From positions 1-30,834 of the forward strand of contig MBPM02000307.1 of assembly GCA_001695595.3 (NCBI GenBank): a stretch of DNA of 30,834 nt, in the 5' to 3' direction. The translations under genes were made by a program, and so were the position numbers. Positions 8,484 through 17,674 of the stretch are shown here, one piece after another. This DNA comes from Plasmopara viticola (lineage: Eukaryota > Oomycota > Peronosporomycetes > Peronosporales > Peronosporaceae). Within the stretch, counting starts at the first letter, position 1, and every line of letters begins with the position of its first letter. Under the pieces are notes generated by a model that saw only the letters and a list, made by a program, of their open reading frames with translations, was not told the DNA's origin and did not search any database.

Positions 8484-10283
8484 TCTGCTTGTCCAGGAAG
8501 CTAGATATGACGTATCCGAGGCCGTAGGATGAATTGGCGCTTCAAAAAAAGCAGAAAACGCTAAGTTGCACTTGGAACGCGTGTCTGCTTGTCCAGGAAG
8601 CTAGATTTGCCGAATCCGATGCCGTAAGACGAATTGGCGCTTCAAATGGAGCAGGTTTCGCTGAGTTACGCTAAGAACGCGTCTCTGCTTGTCCAGGAAG
8701 CTAGATTTGACGTATCTGAGGCCGTAGGACAAATCGGCGCTTCAAATGGAGCAGTATTCGCTTAGTTGGGCTTGGAACGCGGGTCTGCTTGTGCTGGAAG
8801 CTAGAGTGACGTATCCAATGCAGTAGGACGAATCGGAGCTTCAAATGGAGCGGTAATCGCGAGGTTGCGCTCGGAACGCGTGTCTGCTTGTCTAGGAAGC
8901 TAGATTTGACGTATCCGAGGCCGTAGGATGAATTGGCGCTTCAAATGGAGCGGAAAACGCTAAGTTGCACTTGGAACGCGTCTCCGCTTGTCCAGGAAGC
9001 TAGATTTGACGTATCTGAGGCCGTAGGACAAAATCGGAGCTTCAAATGGAGCAGTATTCTCTTAATTGCGCTTGGAACGCGGGTCTGCTTGTGCTGGAAG
9101 CTAGATTTGACGTATCCAAAGCAGTAGGACGAATCGGAGCTTCAAATGGAGCGGTAATCGCGAGGTTGCGCTCGGAACTCGTGTCTGGTTGTCTAGGAAG
9201 CTAGATCTGACGTATCGGAGGCCGTAGAACGAATCGGCGCTTCAAACGGAGCGGTGTCGATGCGTTGCCCTTGAAACGCGTGTCTGCTGGTCCAAGAAGC
9301 TAGATTTTACGTATCTGAGGCCGTAGAACAAATCGGCGCTTCAAATGGAGCAGTATTCTCTTAGTTGCGCTTGGAACGCGGGTCTGCTTGTGCTGGAAGC
9401 TAGATTTGACGTATCTGAGGCCGTAGGACAAATCGGCGCTTCAAATGGAGCAGAATTCGCTTAGTTGCGTTTGGAACGCGTGTCTGCTTGTCCAGGAAGC
9501 TAGATATGACATATCCGAGGCCGTAGGACGAATCGGCGCTTCAAACGGAGCGGTGTTCGATGCGTTACGCTTGGAATGCGTGTCTGCTTGTCCAGGAAGC
9601 TAGATATGACGTATCCGAGGCCGTAGGATGAATTGGCGCTTCAAAAAAAGCAGAAAACGCTAAGTTGCACTTGGAACGCGTGTCTGCTTATCCAGGAAGC
9701 TAGATTTGCCGAATCTGATGCCGTAAGACGAATTGGCGCTTCAAATGGAGCAGTTTTCGCTGAGTTACGCTAAGAACGCGTCTCTGCTTGTCCAGGAAGC
9801 TAGATTTGACATATCTGAGGCCGTAGGACAAATCGGCGCTTCAAATGGAGCAGTATTCTCTTAGTTGCGCTTGGAACGCGGGTCTGCTTGTGCTGGAAGC
9901 TAGATTTGACGTATCCAATGCAGTAGGACGAATCAGAGCTTCAAATGGAGCGGTAATCGCGAGGTTGCGCTCGGAACGCGTGTCTGCTTGTCTAGGAAGC
10001 TAAATTTGACGTATCCGAGGCCGTAGGATGAATTGGCGCTTCAAATGGAGCGGAAAACGCTAAGTTGCACTTGGAACGCGTCTCTGCTTGTCCAGGAAGC
10101 TAGATTTGACGTATCTGAGGCCGTAGGACAAAATCGGAGCTTCAAATGGAGCAGTATTCTCTTAGTTGCGCTTGGAACGCGGGTCTGCTTGTGCTGGAAG
10201 CTAGATTTGACGTATTCAAAGCAGCAGGACGAATTGGAGCTTCAAATGGAGCGGTAATCGCGAGGTTGCGCTCGGAACGCGTG
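8484..10283. repeat. Tandem duplication of about 1.1 kb (8484/9583)
   Basis: D 8484, E 8584, F 8684, A 8784, B/D 8883, F 8983, A 9084 are matched by D 9583, E 9683, F 9783, A 9883, B/D 9983, F 10083, A 10184, at a constant spacing of 1099-1100 bp. Shared private variants include the 7-A tract in D, GCCGAATC and CGCTGAGTTACG in E, GAGCGGAAAACGC in B/D, and the extra A in GGACAAAATCGGAGC in F, which makes those F copies 101 bp. The middle of each period (9184-9582) holds B', F', A/C and D/B units. Confidence 0.85.
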
Positions 10284-10484
10284 TCTGCTTGTCTAGGAAG
10301 CTAGATCTGACGTATCTGAGGCCGTAGGACAAAATCGGAGCTTCAAATGGAGCAGTATTCTCTTAGTTGCGCTTGGAACGCGGGTCTGCTTGTGCTGGAA
10401 GCTAGATTTGACGTATTCAAAGCAGTAGGACGAATTGGAGCTTCAAATGGAGCGGTAATCGCGAGGTTGCGCTCGGAACGCGTG

Positions 10485-10583
10485 TCTGCTTGTCTAGGAA
10501 GCTAGATCTGACGTATCTGAGGCCGTAGAACGAATCGGCGCTTCAAACGGAGCGGTGTCGATGCGTTGCACTTGAAACGCGTG
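10485..10583. repeat. Monomer subtype B' (exemplar, 99 bp)
   Basis: B' has the type B start (TCTAGG, AGATCTGACG) but GTAGAACGAATCGG, GTGTCGATGCG with one T missing relative to B's GTGTTCGATGCG, and GTTGCACTTG in place of GTTACGCTTG. The missing base makes it 99 bp. I find no copy left of 9184. From there it recurs to 28950, nearly always followed by a monomer that starts TCTGCTGGTCC. Confidence 0.9.
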
Positions 10584-10683
10584 TCTGCTGGTCCAAGAAG
10601 CTAGATTTTACGTATCTGCGGCCGTAGGACAAATCGGCGCTTCAAATGGAGCAGTATTCTCTTAGTTGCGCTTGGAACGCGGG
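10584..10683. repeat. Monomer subtype F' (exemplar, 100 bp)
   Basis: F' starts TCTGCTGGTCCAAGAAGC, unlike the usual TCTGCTTGTCCAGGAAGC. It commonly has GATTTTACGTATCTG (TACGTA hexamer) where F has GATTTGACGTATC, then finishes as type F with GTATTCTC and GCGGG. It follows B' in nearly every case. Variants read GATTTTTCG (12480, 21467, 27173 region) or retain GATTTGACG (22366, 22665, 28353, 28652, 28951). Confidence 0.9.
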
Positions 10684-11681
10684 TCTGCTTGTGCTGGAAG
10701 CTAGATTTGACGTATTCAAAGCAGTAGGACGAATTGGAGCTTCAAATGGAGCGGTAATCGCGAGGTTGCGCTCGGAACGCGTGTCTGCTTGTCTAGGAAG
10801 CTAGATCTGACGTATCTGAGGCCGTAGGACGAATAGGCGCTTCAAGCGGAGCGGTGTTCGATGCGTTACGCTTGGAATGCGGGTCTGCTTGTCCAGGAAG
10901 CTAGATTTGACGTATCTAAGGCCGTAGGGCAAATCGGCGCTTCAAATGGAGCAGAATTCGCTTAGTTGCGTTTGGAACGCGTGTCTGCTTGTCCAGGAAG
11001 CTAGATATGACGTATCCGAGGCCGTAGGATGAATTGGCGCTTCAAATGGAGCAGAAAACGCTAAGTTGCACTTGGAACGCGTGTCTGCTTGTCCAGGAAG
11101 CTAGATTTGCCGTATCTGATGCTGTAAGACGAATCGGAGCTTCAAATGGAGCGGTAATCGCGAGGTTGCGCTTGGAACGCGTGTCTGCTTGTCTAGGAAG
11201 CTAGATCTGACGTATCTGAGGCCGTAGACGAATCGGCGCTTCAAACGGAGCGGTGTCGATGCGTTGCGCTTGGAACGAGTGTCTGCTGGTCCAAGAAGCT
11301 AGATTTTACGTATCTGAGGCCGTAGGACAAATCGGCACTTCAAATGGAGCAGTATTCTCTTAGTTGCGCTTGGAACGCGTGTCTGCTTGTCCAGAAAGCT
11401 AGATATGACGTATCCGAGGCCGTAGGATGAATCGGCGCTTCAAAAGGAGCAGAAAACGCTAAGTTGCACTTGGAACGCGTGTCTGCTTGTCCAGGAAGCT
11501 AGATTTGCCGTATCTGATGCCGTAAGACGAATTGGCGCTTCAAATGGAGCAGTTTTCGCTAAGTTACGCTAAGAACGCGTCTCTGCTTGTCCAGGAAGCT
11601 AGATTTGACGTATCTGAGGCCGTAGGACAAATCGGCGCTTTAAATGGAGCAGTATTCTCTTAGTTGCGCTTGGAACGCGGG

Positions 11682-11781
11682 TCTGCTTGTGCTGGAAGCT
11701 AGATTTGACGTATCCAATGCAGTAGGACGAATCGGAGCTTCAAATGGAGCAGAAAACGCTAAGTTGCGCTCGGAACGCGTG
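11682..11781. repeat. Hybrid monomer A/D (exemplar)
   Basis: The first two thirds are type A (GTGCTGGAAG, ATCCAATGCAGTAGG, CGGAGCTTC) and the last third is type D (GAGCAGAAAACGCTAAGTTGC), returning to A-like CGCTCGGAACGCGTG at the end. The switch lies in the shared AAATGGAGC. Further copies start at 12580, 13378, 13877, 14077, 14277, 15177, 15379, 16277, 21268, 23664, 25662 and 26960, so the hybrid has spread as a monomer type of its own. Confidence 0.85.
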
Positions 11782-14376
11782 TCTGCTTGTCCAGGAAGCT
11801 AGATTTGACGTATCTGAGGCCGTAGGACAAATCGCTCTTCAAATGGAGCAGTATTCTCTTAGTTGCGCTTGGAATGCGGGTCTGCTTGTGCTGGAAGCTA
11901 GTTTTGACGTATCCAATGCAGTAGGACGAATTGGAGCTTCAAATGGAGCGGTAATCGCGAGGTTGCGCTCGGAACGCGTGTCTGCGTGTCTAGGAAGCAA
12001 GATCTGACGTATCTGAGGCCGTAGAACGAATGGGCGCTTCAAACGGAGCGGTGTTCGATGCGTTACGCTTGGAATGCGTGTCTGCTTGTCCAGGAAGCTA
12101 GATTTGACGTATCTAACGCCGTAGGGCAAATCGGCGCTTCAAATGGAGCAGAATTCGCTTAGTTGCGTTTGGAACGCGTGTCTGCTTGTCCAGGAAGCTG
12201 GATATGACATATCCGAGGCCGTAGGATGAATTTGCGCTTCAAATAGAGCAGAAAACGCTAAGTTGCACTTGGAACGCGTGTCTGCTTGTCCAGGAAGCTA
12301 GATTTGCCGTATCGGATGCTGTAAGACGAATCGGAGCTTCAAATGGAGCGGTAATCGCGAGGTTGAGCTCGGAACGCGTGTCTGCTTAACTAGGAAGCTA
12401 GATCTGACGTATCTGAGGCCGTAGAACGAATCGGCGCTTCAAACGGAGCGGTGTCGATGCGTTGCACTTGGAACGAGTGTCTGCTGGTCCAAGAAGCTAG
12501 ATTTTTCGTATCTGAGGCCGTAGGACAAATCGGCACTTCAAATGGAGCAGTATTCTCTTAGTTGCGCTTGGAACGCGGGTCTGCTTGTGCTGGAAGCTAG
12601 ATTTGACGTATCCAATGCAGTAGGACGAATCGGAGCTTCAAATGGAGCAGAAAACGCTAAGTTGCGCTCGTAACGCGTGTCTGCTTGTCCAGGAAGCTAG
12701 ATTTGACGTATCTGAGGCCGTAGGACAAATCGGCACTTCAAATGGAGCAGTATTCTCTTAGTTGCGCTTGGAACGCGTGTCTGCTTGTCCAGAAAGCTAG
12801 ATATGACGTATCCGAGGCCGTAGGATGAATCGGCGCTTCAAAAGGAGCAGAAAACGCTAAGTTGCACTTGGAACGCGTGTCTGCTTGTCCAGGAAGCTAG
12901 ATTTGCCGTATCTGATGCCGTAAGACGAATTGGCGCTTCAAATGGAGCAGTTTTCGCTAAGTTACGCTAAGAACGCGTCTCTGCTTGTCCAGGAAGCTAG
13001 ATTTGACGTATCTGAGGCCGTAGGACAAATCGGCGCTTTAAATGGAGCAGTATTCTCTTAGTTGCGCTTGGAATGCGGGTCTGCTTGTGCTGGAAGCTAG
13101 TTTTGACGTATCCAATGCAGTAGGACGAATCGGAGCTTCAAATGGAGCGGTAATCGCGAGGTTGCGCTCGGAACGCGTGTCTGCTTGTCTAGGAAGCTAG
13201 ATTTGACGTATCTGAGGCCGTAGGACGAATCGGCGCTTCAAACGGAGCGGTGTCGATGCGTTGCACTTGGAACGCGTGTCTGCTGGTCCAAGAAGCTAGA
13301 TTTACGTATCTGAGGCCGTAGGACAAATCGGCACTTCAAATGGAGCAGTATTCTCTTAGTTGCGCTTGGAACGCGGGTCTGCTTGTGCTGGAAGCTAGAT
13401 TTGACGTATCCAATGCAGTAGGACGAATCGGAGCTTCAAATGGAGCAGAAAACGCTAAGTTGCGCTCGGAACGCGTGTCTGCTTGTCCAGGAAGCTAGAT
13501 TTGACGTATCTGAGGCCGTAGGACAAATCGGCTCTTCAAATGGAGCAGTATTCTCTTAGTTGCGCTTGGAATGCGGGTCTGCTTGTGCTGGAAGCTAGTT
13601 TTGACGTATCCAATGCAGTAGGACGAATCGGAGCTTCAAATGAAGCGGTAATCGCGAGGTTGCGCTCGGAACGCGTGTCTGCGTGTCTAGGAAGCAAGAT
13701 CTGACGTATCTGAGGCCGTAGAACGAATGGGCGCTTCAAACGGAGCGGTGTCGATGCGTTGCACTTGGAACGCGTGTCTGCTGGTCCAAGAAGCTAGATT
13801 TTACGTATCTGAGGCCGTAGGACAAATCGGCACTTCAAATGGAGCAGTATTCTCTTAGTTGCGCTTGGAACGCGGGTCTGCTTGTGCTGGAAGCTAGATT
13901 TGACGTATCCAATGCAGTAGGACGAATCGGAGCTTCAAATGGAGCAGAAAACGCAAAGTTGCGCTCGGAACGCGTGTCTGCTTGTCCAGGAAGCTAGATT
14001 TTACGTATCTGAGGCCGTAGGACAAATCGGCACTTCAAATGGAGCAGTATTCTCTTAGTTGCGCTTGGAACGCGGGTCTGCTTGTGCTGGAAGCTAGATT
14101 TGACGTATCCAATGCAGTAGGACGAATCGGAGCTTCAAATGGAGCAGAAAACGCTAAGTTGCGCTCGGAACGCGTGTCTGCTTGTCCAGGAAGCTAGATT
14201 TGACGTATCTGAGGCCGTAGGACAAATCGGCACTTCAAATGGAGCAGTATTCTCTTAGTTGCGCTTGGAACGCGGGTCTGCTTGTGCTGGAAGCTAGATT
14301 TGACGTATCCAATGCAGTAGGACGAATCGGAGCTTCAAATGGAGCAGAAAACGCTAAGTTGCGCTCGGAACGCGTG

Positions 14377-16376
14377 TCTGCTTGTCCAGGAAGCTAGATT
14401 TGACGTATCTGAGGCCGTAGGACAAATCGGCTCTTCAAATGGAGCAGTATTCTCTTAGTTGCGCTTGGAATGCGGGTCTGCTTTTGCTGGAAGCTAGTTT
14501 TTGACGTATCCAATGCAGTAGGACGAATCGGAGCTTCAAATGGAGCGGTAATCGCGAGGTTGCGCTCGGAACGCGTGTCTGCGTGTCTAGGAAGCAGGAT
14601 CTGAAGTATCTGAGGCCGTAGAACGAATGGGCGCTTCAAACGGAGCGGTGTTCGATGCGTTACGCTTGGAATGCGTGTCTGCTTCTCCAGGAAGCTAGAT
14701 TTGACGTATCTAAGGCCGTAGGGCAAATCGGCGCTTCAAATGGAGCAGAATTCGCTTAGTTGCGTTTGGAACGCGTGTCTGCTTGTCCAGGAAGCTAGAT
14801 ATGACATATCCGAGGCCGTAGGATGAATTGGCGCTTCAAATGGAGCAGAAAACGCTAAGTTGCACTTGGAACGCGTGTCTGCTTGTCCAGGAAGCTAGAT
14901 TTGCCGTATCGGATGCTGTAAGACGAATCGGAGCTTCAAATGGAGCGGTAATCGCGAGGTTGCGCTCGGAACGCGTGTCTGCTTGTCTAGGAAGCTAGAT
15001 CTGACGTATCTGAGGCCGTAGAACGAATCGGCGCTTCAAACGGAGCGGTGTCGATGCGTTGCACTTGGAACGCGTGTCTGCTGGTCCAAGAAGCTAGATT
15101 TTACGTATCTGAGGCCGTAGGACAAATCGGCACTTCAAATGGAGCAGTATTCTCTTAGTTGCGCTTGGAACGCGGGTCTGCTTGTGCTGGAAGCTAGATT
15201 TGACGTATCCAATGCAGTAGGGACGAATTCGGAGCTTCAAATGGAGCAGAAAACGCAAAGTTGCGCTCGGAACGCGTGTCTGCTTGTCCAGGAAGCTAGA
15301 TTTTACGTATCTGAGGCCGTAGGACAAATCGGCACTTCAAATGGAGCAGTATTCTCTTAGTTGCGCTTGGAACGCGGGTCTGCTTGTGCTGGAAGCTAGA
15401 TTTGACGTATCCAATGCAGTAGGACGAATCGGAGCTTCAAATGGAGCAGAAAACGCTAAAGTTGGCTCGGAACGCGTGTCTGCTTGTCCAGGAAGCTAGA
15501 TTTGACGTATCTGAGGCCGTAGGACAAATCGGCTCTTCAAATGGAGCAGTATTCTCTTAGTTGCGCTTGGAATGCGGGTCTGCTTTTGCTGGAAGCTAGT
15601 TTTGACGTATCCAATGCAGTAGGACGAATCGGAGCTTCAAATGGAGCGGTAATCGCGAGGTTGCGCTCGAACGCGTGTCTGCGTGTCTAGGAAGCAGGAT
15701 CTGAAGTATCTGAGGCCGTAGAACGAATGGGCGCTTCAAACGGAGCGGTGTTCGATGCGTTACGCTTGGAATGCGTGTCTGCTTCTCCAGGAAGCTAGAT
15801 TTGACGTATCTAAGGCCGTAAGGCAAATCGGCGCTTCAAATGGAGCAGAATTCGCTTAGTTGCGTTTGGAACGCGTGTCTGCTTGTCCAGGAAGCTAGAT
15901 ATGACATATCCGAGGCCGTAGGATGAATTGGCGCTTCAAATGGAGCAGAAAACGCTAAGTTGCACTTGGAACGCGTGTCTGCTTGTCCAGGAAGCTAGAT
16001 TTGCCGTATCGGATGCTGTAAGACGAATCGGAGCTTCAAATGGAGCGGTAATCGCGAGGTTGCGCTCGGAACGCGTGTCTGCTTGTCTAGGAAGCTAGAT
16101 CTGACGTATCTGAGGCCGTAGAACGAATCGGCGCTTCAAACGGAGCGGTGTCGATGCGTTGCACTTGGAACGCGTGTCTGCTGGTCCAAGAAGCAAGATT
16201 TTACGTATCTGAGGCCGTAGGACAAATCGGCGCTTCAAATGGAGCAGTATTTTCTTAGTTGCGCTTGGAACGCGGGTCTGCTTGTGCTGGAAGCTAGATT
16301 TGACGTATCCAATGCAGTAGGACGAATCGGAGCTTCAAATGGAGCAGAAAACGCTAAGTTGCGCTCGGAACGCGTG
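14377..16376. repeat. Tandem duplication of about 1.1 kb (14377/15479)
   Basis: F 14377, A 14477, B 14578, C 14678, D 14778, E/A 14878, B' 14978, F' 15077, A/D 15177 are matched by F 15479, A 15579, B 15678, C 15778, D 15878, E/A 15978, B' 16078, F' 16177, A/D 16277, about 1100 bp apart. Private shared variants are TCTGCTTTTGCTGG in A, GAAGCAGGATCTGAAGTATC in B and TGCTTCTCCAGG in C, none of which I see elsewhere. The matched part is about 0.9 kb within an 11-monomer period. Confidence 0.88.
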
Positions 16377-17574
16377 TCTGCTTTTCTAGGAAGCTAGACC
16401 TGACGTATCTGAGGCCGTAGAACGAATCGGCGCTTCAAACGGAGCGGTGTCGATGCGTTGCACTTGGAACGCGTGTCTGCTGGTTCAGGAAGCTAGATTT
16501 GACGTATCTGAGGCCGTAGGACAAATCGGCGCTTCAAATGGAGTAGTATTCTCTTAGTTGCGCTTGGAACGCGGGTCTGCTTGTGCTGGAAGCTAGATTT
16601 TACGTATCCAATGCAGTAGGACGAATCGGAGCTTCAAATGGAGCGGTAATCGCGAGGTTGCGCTCGGAACGCGTGTCTGCTTGTCTAGGAAGCTAGATCT
16701 GACGTATCTGAGGCCGTAGGACGAATCGGCGCTTCAAACGGAGCGGTGTCGATGCGTTGCACTTGAAACGCGTGTCTGCTGGTCCAAGAAGCTAGATATT
16801 ACGTATCTGAGGCCGTAGGACAAATCGGCGCTTCAAATGGAGCAGTATTCTCTTAGTTGCGCTTGGAACGCGTGTCGGCTTGTCCAGGAAGCTAGATATG
16901 ACGTATCCGAGGCCGTAGGATGAATCGGCGCTTCAAAAGGAGCAGAAAATGCTAATTTGCACTTGGAACGCGTGTCTGCTTGTCCAGGAAGCTGGATTTG
17001 CCGTATCTGATGCCGTAAGACGAATTGGCGCTTCAAATGGAGCAGTTTTGGCTAAGTTACGCTAAGAACGCGTCTCTGCTTGTCCAGGAAGCTAGATTTG
17101 ACGTATCTGAGGCCGTATGACAAATCGGCGCTTCAAATGGAGCAGTATTCTCTTAGTTGCGCTTGGAATGCGGGTCTGCTTGTGCTGGAAGCTAGTTTTG
17201 ACGTATCCAATGCAGTAGGACGAATCGGAACTTCGAATGGAGCGGTAATCGCGAGGTTGCGCTCGGAACGCGTGTCTACTTGTCTAGGAAGCAAGATCTG
17301 ACGTATCTGAGGCCGTAGGACGAATGGGCGCTTCAAACGGAGCGGTGTTCGATGCGTTACGCTTGGAATGCGTGTCTGCTTGTCCAGGAAGCTAGATTTG
17401 ACGTATCTAAGGCCGTAGGGCAAATCGGCGCTTCAAATGGAGCAGAATTCGCTTAGTTGCGTTTGGAACGCGTGTCTGCTTGTCCAGGAAGCTAGATATG
17501 ACATATCCGAGGCCGTAGGATGAATTGGCGCTTCAAATGGAGCGGAGAACGCTAAGTTGCACTTGGAACGCGTG

Positions 17575-17674
17575 TCTGCTTGTCCAGGAAGCTAGATTTG
17601 CCGTATCTGATGCTGTAAGACGAATCGGAGCTTCAAATGGAGCGGTAATCGCGAGGTTGCGCTCGGAACGCGTG
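17575..17674. repeat. Hybrid monomer E/A (exemplar)
   Basis: The first half is type E (AGATTTGCCGTATCTGATGC, usually with CTGTAAGACGAA) and the second half is type A (CGGAGCTTCAAATGG, GGTAATCGCGAGG). The switch lies in the shared GACGAAT. It is followed by B or B', as a true A would be. Copies start at 11084, 12281, 14878, 15978, 18174, 19072, 19771, 20370, 20969, 24763, 25362 and elsewhere. It skips F and the start of A, shortening the HOR path from E directly to B. Confidence 0.85.

Larger units (their letters stand above)
4535..9183. repeat. Rearranged canonical domain with first hybrid monomers
   Basis: Order: A 4535, B 4635, B 4735, C 4835 (91 bp), D/B hybrid 4926, C/B hybrid 5026, C' 5126, D 5226, E, F, A 5526 (91 bp), B, C 5717, D/C hybrid 5817, D 5917 (70 bp), E 5987, F, A, B, C 6387, D/F hybrid 6487, A 6587, B, C 6785, D/C 6885, D/C 6985, D 7085, E, F, A 7385, B, C 7584, D/C 7684, D/C 7784, C 7884, D 7984, E, F, A 8284, B, D 8484, E, F, A 8784, B/D 8883, F 8983, A 9084. 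D/C units start AGATATGACG like D but finish with GAATTCGC like C, and tend to occur in short runs. Confidence 0.8.
9184..11083. repeat. Transition block where B'-F' pairs first appear
   Basis: Order: B' 9184, F' 9283, A/C 9383, D/B 9483, D 9583, E 9683, F 9783, A 9883, B/D 9983, F 10083, A 10184, B/F 10284, A 10385, B' 10485, F' 10584, A 10684, B 10784, C 10884, D 10984. The canonical hexamer order is broken. A-F pairs separated by one B-like unit dominate, and the 10184-10783 stretch is a run of A-(B)-F trimers with a period of about 300 bp. Confidence 0.8.
11084..17074. repeat. Mosaic block of hybrid monomers (E/A, A/D, B', F')
   Basis: Order: E/A 11084, B' 11184, F' 11282, D 11382, E, F, A/D 11682, F 11782, A 11881, B, C, D 12181, E/A 12281, B' 12381, F' 12480, A/D 12580, F 12680, D 12780, E, F, A 13080, B' 13180, F' 13279, A/D 13378, F 13478, A 13578, B' 13678, F' 13777, A/D 13877, F' 13977, A/D 14077, F 14177, A/D 14277, F 14377, A 14477, B, C, D 14778, E/A 14878, B' 14978, F' 15077, A/D 15177, F' 15279, A/D 15379, F 15479, A 15579, B, C, D, E/A 15978, B' 16078, F' 16177, A/D 16277, B' 16377, F 16476, A 16576, B' 16676, F' 16775, D 16875, E 16975. 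A 200 bp dimer, A/D followed by F or F', repeats from 13877 to 14476. Confidence 0.75.

Noticed and set aside
10584..10683. TACGTA in F' and TGACGTAT in other types as functional bZIP sites
   Set aside because: They are single short motifs fixed by the repeat itself. Repetition within a satellite is not independent evidence of binding, so they are mentioned only as part of the conserved-block finding.
14394..14726. Open reading frame of 110 codons on the minus strand, and similar frames at 6504-6833, 17133-17423, 18630-18920, 22723-23013 and 24321-24611
   Set aside because: They are translations of consecutive satellite monomers. The similar peptides simply reflect the repeat, frames change at each 100 bp unit, and the longest ones exist because a CTAG stop is mutated. 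There is no start context, codon bias or domain to support coding.
15177..15278. Extra GAATTC site in an A/D monomer (GGGACGAATTCGG)
   Set aside because: It results from two single-base additions in one copy (102 bp) and is not a shared subtype. It may be a consensus error.
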